Assembly: GCA_028875335.1 (NCBI GenBank)
Contig: JAPPEF010000132.1
Coordinates: 1 to 57,947 of the forward strand
DNA length: 57,947 bases
Source: Gemmatimonadota bacterium
GTDB taxonomy: Bacteria; Latescibacterota; UBA2968; UBA8231
Reading direction: 5' to 3'
Below the pieces are notes generated by a model. The model saw only the letters and a program-made list of their open reading frames with translations. It was not told where the DNA came from and ran no database searches. The position numbers and the translations under genes are program-made. How positions within the stretch are numbered: the stretch's first letter is position 1; each line of letters begins with the position of its first letter. Shown here one piece after another: positions 1 through 7,710 of the stretch.

Positions 1-2
1 GC

Positions 3-1019
3 AATGAAGTCGTCGAGAATATTCACTACTTCGACAAGAAGGGCAAAGAGATCACCGAGCGGAAGTGGAACAAGACGCCCAAGAGCTTGCGCGGACCGAC
101 CGAAACCACGATTTCCGTCGGCTCGGACTGGAGCGTCTGGAGCGACCCTTACGTAACTTCCAGCGCGCTCTTTAACTCGCCCTCGCCGCGCCGCTATGCC
201 CAACTCGACCTACGCATGATTTCGGACGATCCTAGCATAGCACCATCGATCAACGCCCTTCACTTGAACACGGAAAATCCCATTGCTCTCGAAACCCGCG
301 CCGAGGTCTTCCCCAGCCAAGTCGAACCGGGCGTCAAAAAGGATTTTACGTACTTCGTTCTGCCGACCTTTGGTGGGCGTTCCCAAGGCTTTAACCGCCT
401 GACCATGACCGCGTCCGTGCCCGTTGATTTCACCAGCCTGAAGTTGGGCGACGAGCCAGTAGAGGTCGAAATCACCACGCTCGCCGAGGGATTTGTCGTC
501 GATTTACCAGCCACGGTCCGCCGCTCGGAGCTAATCGAACTCTCGTTCAGTAGCACTATTTATCAAAACCAAACGCGCTTTGATCTCTTCCTCGGCAACA
601 GTAACCTCGGCACCGATGTGCGCCAACTCGTTGACCAAGGCGATGCCAAAGCCGATGTGCCGAGTGAATCCGTTTCCGTGCAACTGCCGATCAACGGCCT
701 CTTGCTGGCCAACGTCGCCCTTTCGACGCCTGTGCTGACGCCCAATGGAGATGGGGTCAGCGACGAGCTAGCCATTGAGTTCGACGCGCTCAAGCTAGTG
801 ACGCCGCGGCCGATCCGGGTCCACATCTACGACTTGGCTGGCCGCAAAGTGCGCGCCCTCGACAGCGGCGATGGGCTCGCTCGGCGCTACCACTTTTCTT
901 GGAATGGTCGCGACGATGTCGGTGCGCTCGTGAGGCCGGGGACCTATTTATTACAAATCGAGATTGCCGGCGATTCCGCGACTGAGACGGTGCAGCGGAT
1001 CGTACCGGTGGCCTACTGA
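3..1019 (+). CDS. Secreted surface protein with C-terminal FlgD-type Ig domain (5' truncated by window)
   Basis: The frame is open to the left edge, so the start lies outside the window; about 338 residues are visible. The body has no family I can name, but it contains a stretch (DWSVWSDPY ... SPSPRRYAQLDLRM) that recurs in the next gene, so the two are tandem paralogs. The C-terminal ~90 residues begin with TPNGDG, followed by a HIYDLAGRKVRAL strand, a W-N-G-R-D turn and a PGTYLLQIEI ending. This is the FlgD Ig-like/T9SS-C-terminal type of fold found at the end of exported proteins. It is first in a plus-strand series with a large outer-membrane protein and a SurA-like chaperone, so I infer a cell-surface or secreted structural protein. 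The specific role is unknown. Confidence 0.75.
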   Translation, partial: NEVVENIHYFDKKGKEITERKWNKTPKSLRGPTETTISVGSDWSVWSDPYVTSSALFNSPSPRRYAQLDLRMISDDPSIAPSINALHLNTENPIALETRAEVFPSQVEPGVKKDFTYFVLPTFGGRSQGFNRLTMTASVPVDFTSLKLGDEPVEVEITTLAEGFVVDLPATVRRSELIELSFSSTIYQNQTRFDLFLGNSNLGTDVRQLVDQGDAKADVPSESVSVQLPINGLLLANVALSTPVLTPNGDGVSDELAIEFDALKLVTPRPIRVHIYDLAGRKVRALDSGDGLARRYHFSWNGRDDVGALVRPGTYLLQIEIAGDSATETVQRIVPVAY

Positions 1020-1059
1020 GGGGACTGCTTTTGCCACCTTACAGCAAAAAGGAACTGCG

Positions 1060-2841
1060 ATGACCCGTGCCGCACTCGCATTAGCCTGCCTAGCGATGGG
1101 ATATAGCACTCCGACCGCGGCCGCGGAACGGCTCAAAATAGGCGGCGATGGACTGGAGTGGGAGAGCAACTCGATCGTCTTCAACGCACTCGAAGTTACC
1201 GACGAGGGAGGCCTTTCGCCGCTAGAAGCCGATCCCGAGGAAAACATCCTGCCGCGCATCAAGGAACTCGGCGGCCGCGCGACCACCTCGGTGCGCACGG
1301 CCGCGGCGCGCTCCAATGAGATAATCAACGAACTCATCGACGGTGACTACAAAACGGGCTGGCGCGTGTACACCAACCCCAACGGCGCCGAACTCGACGT
1401 CGATATGGGTGCTATTTTTGTCCTCCATCGCCTCTATTTTCGCCGCGGCGTCCTCAATGACGATGAGCGTTCGCTGCGCGGCTACGAATTCTACGTCAAC
1501 GATGGCGATTCGCTCAACTTCGTTGGCGGCAATCCCGTTTACGCGCTCATAGCACAAGACCGCTCGCACGGTCTGCCCGAACTGGACTTGAGCTTTCCGC
1601 CGACGCAGGTGCGCTTTTTTATTTTGCGCAGCACAGGCGAACGCGGCTTCCAGATGGGCGACCTCGAAGTTTTTGGCGTCGGCGTCGCGCCCTTTGCCCA
1701 GTACATATCACAAGTGATTGACCTAGGTGAAGCGGCCAACTTCGGGCCGGTCGATGTGTATGGCCGCATCGACGGCACCGCGCAAGCCCAGTTCAGCACC
1801 AAAACCGGCTTTGTTTCCACGGACTCGCTCTACTTCCGCCAGACGGGCATTCCCGGTGAATTCGAGGAAGTGGCCCTAGCGGATTTCGACCGCACACTCG
1901 ACCCCTCGTACGCCGGCATCGTCCTCGAAAACGACCGCGATTGGAGTGCGTGGTCCCCGCCCTACGCCGAACTCCTCGGATCGCCGATCAATTCGCCAGA
2001 CAACCGGCGCTACCTCCAGATGCAATTCAAGCTCCTGTCGAACAGCCTGCTCGACAAAGCCGTCATCGACTCAGTGGTTTTCAACTACACGGTGCCGGCC
2101 CTCGCCGATTCGGTCATCGCCGAAATCAGCCCGTCCACAGCGACCCTTGGGCAGGAGAACGAGTTTACCTATCATCTGCGCTCAGTCGTCTCAAGCGGCA
2201 ACCGCGGCTTTGACACCGTGATCATTCACACTCCGTTTGCAGCCCGTGCCACGGGTGTGCGCGTCGATGGCGTCGAGATTGATAACTTCACCGCGGCATC
2301 CGATTTGGGCCGCTTACAGGTGAGCTTTCCCGACGAGCGCATTACCCGCAGTGGCCAAGAAGTCGCCGTGCGCTTCGCCAGCCTAGTAACCGTCTCCGGT
2401 ACGGAATTTCGCGGTGAGGTCGCCGACAGCCAATCCGATGCGTTTCCACAGCGAGTCGCCTTTGGCGACGCGGCCGAGGAAGTTACCGACAACACGCTCG
2501 TCGTCAGCGCCCGCATCGACGACGAGCTTTTTACCGGCGTCGTGTTCTCGTCTGCGGTAATCACGCCCAATGGCGACGGCATCAACGACCAGATCTCCCT
2601 CGACTACATCCTGCTCAAGGCGACCCACGAGGTCGAAGTCGAGGTAGTCGTGTACGACTTGAGTGGTCGGCCAGTGCATCGCCTCTACAAAGCCCGCGAC
2701 CGCTCCGGCCCCAATCAAGTTAGCTGGGACGGCCGCGACGACACCGGCGCAGTGCCGCCGGGTATGTACTTGCTTCGCCTCAAGGCTGCTACCGACGCTG
2801 GTATCGCCACGCAGATGCGGAGCATTGCCGTAGTGTATTAA
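1060..2841 (+). CDS. Secreted protein with discoidin-like and FlgD-type Ig domains
   Basis: I chose the ATG at 1060 because it opens a typical signal peptide (MTRAALALACLAMGY ... AAAE) and follows the upstream stop by 40 bases; an earlier in-frame start near 964 would overlap the upstream gene. The product is 593 residues. Residues ~75-205 resemble an F5/8 type C (discoidin) fold: S-N-E-I-I-N-E-L-I-D-G-D, GW, a DMGAIFVLHRLYF strand and FFILRS. A middle region is paralogous to the preceding gene (DWSAWSPPY ... NRRYLQMQFKLLS). The C-terminus starts with TPNGDGIND near residue 502 and ends as a FlgD-like Ig domain (VVYDLSGRPVHRL, W-D-G-R-D-D, PPGMYLLRL). It is probably exported and glycan- or surface-binding; the discoidin assignment is tentative. 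Confidence 0.75.
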   Translation: MTRAALALACLAMGYSTPTAAAERLKIGGDGLEWESNSIVFNALEVTDEGGLSPLEADPEENILPRIKELGGRATTSVRTAAARSNEIINELIDGDYKTGWRVYTNPNGAELDVDMGAIFVLHRLYFRRGVLNDDERSLRGYEFYVNDGDSLNFVGGNPVYALIAQDRSHGLPELDLSFPPTQVRFFILRSTGERGFQMGDLEVFGVGVAPFAQYISQVIDLGEAANFGPVDVYGRIDGTAQAQFSTKTGFVSTDSLYFRQTGIPGEFEEVALADFDRTLDPSYAGIVLENDRDWSAWSPPYAELLGSPINSPDNRRYLQMQFKLLSNSLLDKAVIDSVVFNYTVPALADSVIAEISPSTATLGQENEFTYHLRSVVSSGNRGFDTVIIHTPFAARATGVRVDGVEIDNFTAASDLGRLQVSFPDERITRSGQEVAVRFASLVTVSGTEFRGEVADSQSDAFPQRVAFGDAAEEVTDNTLVVSARIDDELFTGVVFSSAVITPNGDGINDQISLDYILLKATHEVEVEVVVYDLSGRPVHRLYKARDRSGPNQVSWDGRDDTGAVPPGMYLLRLKAATDAGIATQMRSIAVVY

Positions 2842-2880
2842 CCTACATGGCCGGGCCATCTCGGCCGCCGATTTTTTACT

Positions 2881-2896
2881 GCGCGGCTAGCCGCGC
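2881..2896. other. Perfect 16-bp palindrome between surface-protein genes
   Basis: GCGCGGCTAGCCGCGC is fully self-complementary and lies between the 593-residue surface protein and the outer-membrane protein gene. Just upstream, GGCCG (2849-2853) can pair with CGGCC (2862-2866), followed five bases later by a run of six T (2872-2877), a weak terminator-like arrangement. Together they could attenuate readthrough or set relative expression inside the operon, or serve as a regulator site. The function is inference. Confidence 0.4.
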
Positions 2897-2931
2897 GCCA
2901 AGCATACGTGAACGCCTAAGGGAGGGTTGTT

Positions 2932-5547
2932 ATGCGCAAAGTTATGTTCTGGGGGATTGCCCTGCTGGTTCTGGCCGTTGTAGCGTCCAGCGTCCAAGCG
3001 GCGACCCCGGGGCGCGAGCGCGGCGCCACCTCGCAGGTTCGGATCGAGGGCTTCGACCCACTGATCCCGACCATGCGCAAGTGGTACGTGCCCCAAGATC
3101 TCTACTACATCTATAATTGGGGAGGCTACAAGTACACCAACTACGCCAAGGAACCGTATCAGCGCTACGTCAGCACGCAGCTAGAGGGCACGGGCCAGTA
3201 CGACATCTTCGGCAATTGGATCACCCGCGGCTGGCGCGTCTACGAGTGGCGCCAACAGCAACCACTGGCCTTTGGCAGTACGGTCTTCAAATCCAACCAC
3301 TTTGGCGCTTGGTTCCAAAACCTAATCGTGGCCGCCGATTCCAAGGGCCAGTACTATTCCGCTCTGACCGTCGGCGACTACATCCGCACGACCCTGACCC
3401 CACTGACCTTCAGCCGCTCGCGCTTCAACGGCGTCCAGTGGGACTTTGCGTCCGACAAGTACGAGGCCACAGTGCTGCTGTCGCGCGTCAATGAGCCGGT
3501 AAGGGCGGTACAGGGGGCCAACCGAGTGCAAGACACGGACTTCACCAACTTCGTCGGCCTGCGCGGCACTGCCCAAATCGGCGATTTCATGGGCTTAGGG
3601 GTCACGTATGTCAATACGAACTTCGGCTCGGCGAGCAGCAATTTCTCGGAAAACTCGCGCGCTGGCTTGCTGACCAGCAGCCAGAATTCGGGCAACGTCA
3701 CTGAAATCGTTATCCGCATCTCCGACGATTCGCCCGGCGATGGCTCCGGTGCTCTATTCTTTTCGGCGCAGATGATCGTCGATGGCCAAGAAGTCTCGGT
3801 CAACCCCACCATTGAGGGCGGCCGCCAGCGCGAGGGGTTTCTCGAAGCCCTCGAAGAGGCTCCGATCCTCCTCCGCTACCGAGTACCCGACCCGCTAGTG
3901 GTGCAAAAGGTCAGCTTTGCCATGGTGCTCTCCAACGACTACCGAGTGGAGATGACCTCCAACTTGCAGACTAATATCAACGGCCAGCCCATCTTCTTGC
4001 CAGTCACTCGCTCGGAAGGCAATGTGCGCGACAACACCAACCAGCGCGTCGTCCGCTTTGACTACGGACTGCCCTCGGCCAACGAAATCGCCAGCGTGGA
4101 CTTGGTCGTCGAGGATATATGGGGCATGGAGGTGCGCGGCGAATTTGCGCGCAACACCCAGTTTCAGCGCTATCCCAACATCAACATCCAGAAACTGAGC
4201 AACCTCAAAAAGAGCGACCGCACAGCCGATGCTTGGTTTGTCAACGCCACGCGCCGCGTGGGCCGCTACTTTGGCTACGGCGAGGTATTCAGCATGGACC
4301 ACGGGTACACCACGCGCGGGTACATCACCGACCAAAACGATGTAGTGGATTACGAAAACCAGCGCCAGAACTGGTTCGAGTACATCGACGACAACGACGA
4401 TCAAGACCAGCTCGTCGATTGGCCGCGCTGGGGTGGTGCGGGCGGCGACAACGCCGTCTTCCCCGGCCTCGACGAAAACAACGACCTACTCTCGGATTTC
4501 AACGAAAACTCCAATCTCACCCCGGACTACGAAGAGCCATTCTTGCGCCACTACATCGACCCGCCCGATTTCCTCTTCGGCGTCGATATGAACCACAACA
4601 CCGTGGTGGATCGCTTTGAAAACGACGACGAGGCCGACTATCCCTACCGCAAGGGCCATCGCGGCTGGAACGCGTACGGGGGGACCGAGATTTATCCAGG
4701 GGTCAATATCACCGTAGGTCGCAATCGGGAGTGGCTGATCGCCGGCGAGGAGCGGTCAACAGCCGTGTACGCGGTGCTCAGCGCGGTGCGCGATATTTCT
4801 AGGACGGGCAAGTTTGAAGCCTTTCACATGATCAAGTCCGTCGAGGACAACATCGCCGACAACCTGCTGCAATGGGTGCAGCGTCCCGGCTCCATTGGCG
4901 GCTTGCAACCTTTTGACGACCCCCTAATCACCGAAAACACCATCGTCAATCAGAGCTTCATCGGCTACAAGTACACCCGTGGCAACCTGACCTTTGCCAA
5001 CAAGTTCCGCCTCGATCACTTCAAGCAGCGAGACGAAGCAGCCGAGCGCCTCCGCGACAGCGCGTTCTACGGTGTGATCAACAAGGCGGACTATCCGTTT
5101 CCCATCGGGCGCAACATCACCTTGATCCCGCGCTGGAAAAACATGTGGCGCAAGCGCACCCAACCGCGCACCGTCCAGCTTGAGATCAACGAATTGAGCG
5201 AAATTTTCTCCCTGTCCGCCGTGTTCCCGGTGCTGACGAGAAGCCGCGTCGAGGTCGGGGTGGAAGCCGTAATCTTTCGCAATGCCGAGGAGATCCCCGA
5301 CCCGCTGCCGCCCGAATACATCGACGACTTCATCGGCAAGGTGTTCACCGTGCAGTACACCAATCGAGTGCAGTATCAAGGGTACAGCATCACATCTAAC
5401 GTTGGCTTTCAGGTCAACGACATCAACTTTGCCAACCTCACCGACCAAGACGTGAGCAATACCATCGCCTTCATCGAGCTCTATGCCGGACTAGAGGAGG
5501 AGCGCTTGGGCGGGCGGCCAGCCGAAAGAAGGGGATGGAGCTTCTAA
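2932..5547 (+). CDS. Large outer-membrane/surface protein with EF-hand-like calcium loops
   Basis: The 871-residue product begins with a clear signal peptide (MRKVMFWGIALLVLAVVASSVQA, cleavage after VQA). The ATG has GGAGG about 8 bases upstream. I do not recognise a named family. The body is rich in aromatic residues and alternating beta-strand patterns, and the protein ends in W-S-F; a terminal Phe is characteristic of outer-membrane beta-barrels recognised by the BAM machinery. Around residues 455-565 there is an acidic insertion with D-x-N-x-D loops (DENNDLLSDFNE near 513, DMNHNTVVDRFE near 552) resembling EF-hand, dockerin or thrombospondin-3 calcium loops. It overlaps the next gene, a SurA-like chaperone, by 13 bases, which fits an outer-membrane client made together with its chaperone. 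Barrel topology is an inference from the terminus and composition. Confidence 0.65.
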   Translation: MRKVMFWGIALLVLAVVASSVQAATPGRERGATSQVRIEGFDPLIPTMRKWYVPQDLYYIYNWGGYKYTNYAKEPYQRYVSTQLEGTGQYDIFGNWITRGWRVYEWRQQQPLAFGSTVFKSNHFGAWFQNLIVAADSKGQYYSALTVGDYIRTTLTPLTFSRSRFNGVQWDFASDKYEATVLLSRVNEPVRAVQGANRVQDTDFTNFVGLRGTAQIGDFMGLGVTYVNTNFGSASSNFSENSRAGLLTSSQNSGNVTEIVIRISDDSPGDGSGALFFSAQMIVDGQEVSVNPTIEGGRQREGFLEALEEAPILLRYRVPDPLVVQKVSFAMVLSNDYRVEMTSNLQTNINGQPIFLPVTRSEGNVRDNTNQRVVRFDYGLPSANEIASVDLVVEDIWGMEVRGEFARNTQFQRYPNINIQKLSNLKKSDRTADAWFVNATRRVGRYFGYGEVFSMDHGYTTRGYITDQNDVVDYENQRQNWFEYIDDNDDQDQLVDWPRWGGAGGDNAVFPGLDENNDLLSDFNENSNLTPDYEEPFLRHYIDPPDFLFGVDMNHNTVVDRFENDDEADYPYRKGHRGWNAYGGTEIYPGVNITVGRNREWLIAGEERSTAVYAVLSAVRDISRTGKFEAFHMIKSVEDNIADNLLQWVQRPGSIGGLQPFDDPLITENTIVNQSFIGYKYTRGNLTFANKFRLDHFKQRDEAAERLRDSAFYGVINKADYPFPIGRNITLIPRWKNMWRKRTQPRTVQLEINELSEIFSLSAVFPVLTRSRVEVGVEAVIFRNAEEIPDPLPPEYIDDFIGKVFTVQYTNRVQYQGYSITSNVGFQVNDINFANLTDQDVSNTIAFIELYAGLEEERLGGRPAERRGWSF

Positions 5548-6842
5548 AGCCGCAGATGGCGCTCCTGGCCTTGGGATTCTGGTCCTGCGCCGAAGCGCCG
5601 CCAGAAAGCGCGGCGGCGGTCTTGGCCCGAGTGGGCGAAACCGAGATTAGCGAGCGGGATTTTGCCGCTGCCTTGGAAAAGCTGTCCGACGGCAGCGAAG
5701 CCCAGCCCCTTGCGGATTGGCGTCGCCAATTTCAGGCCCTCATCGACAAGGAACTCCTGCTGATCGAAGCCCGCGCCCAAGGGTTAGACGAAGCGGTCGC
5801 CGGTGCAATGGAGGCTTGGGAGCGCAAAGAGCTGGTCGAGGAATTGCTCGTGCGCGAGATGGGCGAACAGTTAGCTCATACAGAAACTGAGCTAGCGGAA
5901 TTCTTTGCCGAATCGGGTGCGGCCCGCGAAGTTCGCCTGCGTCGCTTGCCCGTGCGCGATCGGGCTGCAGCTATGGAGGCCCTTAGAAAGGTTCAAGCGG
6001 GGGTGGATTTGGCCGGAGAGTGGAGCGAGAGCGGGTGGCTCAACGCGCTCAACGCGGGCGACGCGCGCGTGGCCGCTCTGTTCCTGCAGGAAGTGGGGAC
6101 CGTTGAGTTGGTGGAAACTGATGGGCAGTTTTTGGTGGTAGCCATTGCGGCCGAGCGCGAGGTTTCGTTGGCAGATCGCCGCTCGCTCGTGGAAGCGGCC
6201 CTAGCCCGACACAAGAAGCAACAGGCGAACTTGGCTTATCTAGAGAGATTGACCGGTCAGTACGCGGTGCAGTTAGACACGGCCGCGTTGCGGCAGGTCA
6301 CCACAGGTACAGCACGGCCAGAAATGCGGTTGGTCCGCAGTGCCGCGGGCGATTGGAGCGCGGCGGACTACCAGCAGGCCCTCGCCCGGCTCGGAGCGGA
6401 CGCCGGATCGCAGCCGACCGATGTCAGCGCCCTTGGATTCAAGGTGACGCGGGCCTTTGTCGCCGACCAGATTCTGCCGCAGGAGGCGCGCAAGCACGGT
6501 CTGTACGCCGAGTTGGAGCCACGCCGTGCCAAGGTGCGCGCAAAGAAGCTGATCCAAGCCCTGTGGGAGCGAGAAATTTACGCGCACATCCAGCTTGACC
6601 CCGCGCAGGTGCGCGCCTTTTACGAGGCCAACGCGCAACGCTACGCCCGCTCGGGCGTGCTAGGGCGGGAACTACAAGCGCAAGTCGCGCGCGATTTGCG
6701 CGACGCGAAGGCCGCGCCCCTGTTCGACCGCTACATCGAGCAATTGCGCGAGAAATACGCCGCGGTTGTCGCCGTAGATGAAGGGCAGTTTGGGAAATTT
6801 GTCTCCCAACGCAGACAGGCTGCAAATCCCGTCGAGCTATGA
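5535..6842 (+). CDS. SurA-like periplasmic chaperone / peptidyl-prolyl isomerase
   Basis: This 435-residue protein starts inside the end of the outer-membrane protein gene, with AGAAGGGG just before the ATG. Its N-terminus is hydrophobic and contains a cysteine (ALGFWSC) that is a poor lipobox. Residues ~27-150 follow the SurA-N/PpiC pattern: a V-G-x-x-x-I-S-x-x-D-F entry strand, then a helical segment with L-I-D-K-E-L-L-L-I-E-A. A central stretch (REVRLRRLPVRDRAAAMEAL ... ETDGQFLVVAIA) looks like a degenerate parvulin domain. A second helical SurA-like segment follows (QILPQEARKHGL). SurA-type proteins escort barrel proteins through the periplasm, which matches the overlapping upstream gene. 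Whether isomerase activity remains is uncertain because the parvulin signature is weak. Confidence 0.65.
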   Translation: MELLKPQMALLALGFWSCAEAPPESAAAVLARVGETEISERDFAAALEKLSDGSEAQPLADWRRQFQALIDKELLLIEARAQGLDEAVAGAMEAWERKELVEELLVREMGEQLAHTETELAEFFAESGAAREVRLRRLPVRDRAAAMEALRKVQAGVDLAGEWSESGWLNALNAGDARVAALFLQEVGTVELVETDGQFLVVAIAAEREVSLADRRSLVEAALARHKKQQANLAYLERLTGQYAVQLDTAALRQVTTGTARPEMRLVRSAAGDWSAADYQQALARLGADAGSQPTDVSALGFKVTRAFVADQILPQEARKHGLYAELEPRRAKVRAKKLIQALWEREIYAHIQLDPAQVRAFYEANAQRYARSGVLGRELQAQVARDLRDAKAAPLFDRYIEQLREKYAAVVAVDEGQFGKFVSQRRQAANPVEL

Positions 6843-6864
6843 GCTTGTCAGAGAGGAGTGTTAT

Positions 6865-7629
6865 ATGCACGCTTACAAAAAAATTTCCATCCTCGCCGCT
6901 GCGGCCCTCTTGTTGGGCTGCGGCCACTACCTAATCCCCGGGCGATTTCAGCCCTTAGAGGTGGCCCAGCAGCAGACCGATATTCAAGGGTCGAGCATGA
7001 AAATCCTCGACGACGGCACGGTTACCTTCGTGCAAAACCGCCTTGAAGTGTCCGTGCGGCCCATGACCGATGAGGAGATCAACCGCCAGTACCCGGCCGA
7101 GTCCACTAACGCCAGCGGTCCGGCCGACGAGCTGCCATCCAATCCGTTTACCTATGGCAATTGGATCGACCCGCGCACGGGCGAGGCACCGCAGCGTTTG
7201 TCCGTCTTCAAGATCACGGTCAAAAACTACGAATACCCCAAAGTCAAGTTCGATCCGCTGATGGTGACCGTGGAGTCGGCCAATGGACGGCGCTATTATC
7301 CTTGGGGAAGTTATGACGTGGAGGAGTACTTCCGGCGTTTCCCCCTGGCCTTCAACGGCTTGGGCTATTTGCGCTACAACGAGCGCCGCGGCCTCTATAA
7401 CCGAGCCAAGTACCCAGACGACGAGTTTTGCTTCTCAGGGCAAGAGGTCGAGGGCTACGTGATCTTCTCCAAAATCCACACCGATGTCGCCGAGATCGCC
7501 GTCGAGATTCCCGAGTTCGGGCTGCGCTACAACTTCCGCGACGAACCCATAGAGACCATTGACCTCCACTTCCGCTTCAAGCGCGACATCAAAAAGGTCA
7601 AAAACATCGACAAGGTCGCGGCCAACTAG
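6865..7629 (+). CDS. Lipoprotein of unknown function
   Basis: The ATG at 6865 is preceded by GAGAGGAG and opens a lipoprotein signal peptide ending in a good lipobox (LLLGC, lipidated Cys19), giving a 254-residue product. A start at 6778 would place 29 unsuitable residues before the signal peptide and overlap the upstream gene. The mature protein has several beta-strand-like segments (VKNYEYPKVKFDPLMVTV; GYVIFSKIHTDVAEIAVEI) and ends in a lysine-rich tail (RFKRDIKKVKNIDKV). It is the last gene of the envelope operon and is followed by an intrinsic terminator. The position suggests a role in outer-membrane assembly or anchoring, but I recognise no family. Confidence 0.7.
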   Translation: MHAYKKISILAAAALLLGCGHYLIPGRFQPLEVAQQQTDIQGSSMKILDDGTVTFVQNRLEVSVRPMTDEEINRQYPAESTNASGPADELPSNPFTYGNWIDPRTGEAPQRLSVFKITVKNYEYPKVKFDPLMVTVESANGRRYYPWGSYDVEEYFRRFPLAFNGLGYLRYNERRGLYNRAKYPDDEFCFSGQEVEGYVIFSKIHTDVAEIAVEIPEFGLRYNFRDEPIETIDLHFRFKRDIKKVKNIDKVAAN

Positions 7630-7655
7630 CTAGACAGGCCAAGGTTAATAGCCTA

Positions 7656-7684
7656 GGGGCAGGCTACGGCCTGCCTCTTTTTCT
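7656..7684 (+). terminator. Intrinsic terminator after the envelope operon
   Basis: GGCAGGC (7658-7664), a TACG tetraloop and GCCTGCC (7669-7675) form a perfect 7-bp GC stem, extended by a G-C pair and a G-T wobble, followed by TCTTTTTCT. It lies 27 bases after the lipoprotein stop codon, which separates the envelope operon from the next gene. Confidence 0.85.
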
Positions 7685-7710
7685 GTCCGGTGCCCGACAC
7701 GCGTTCATCA

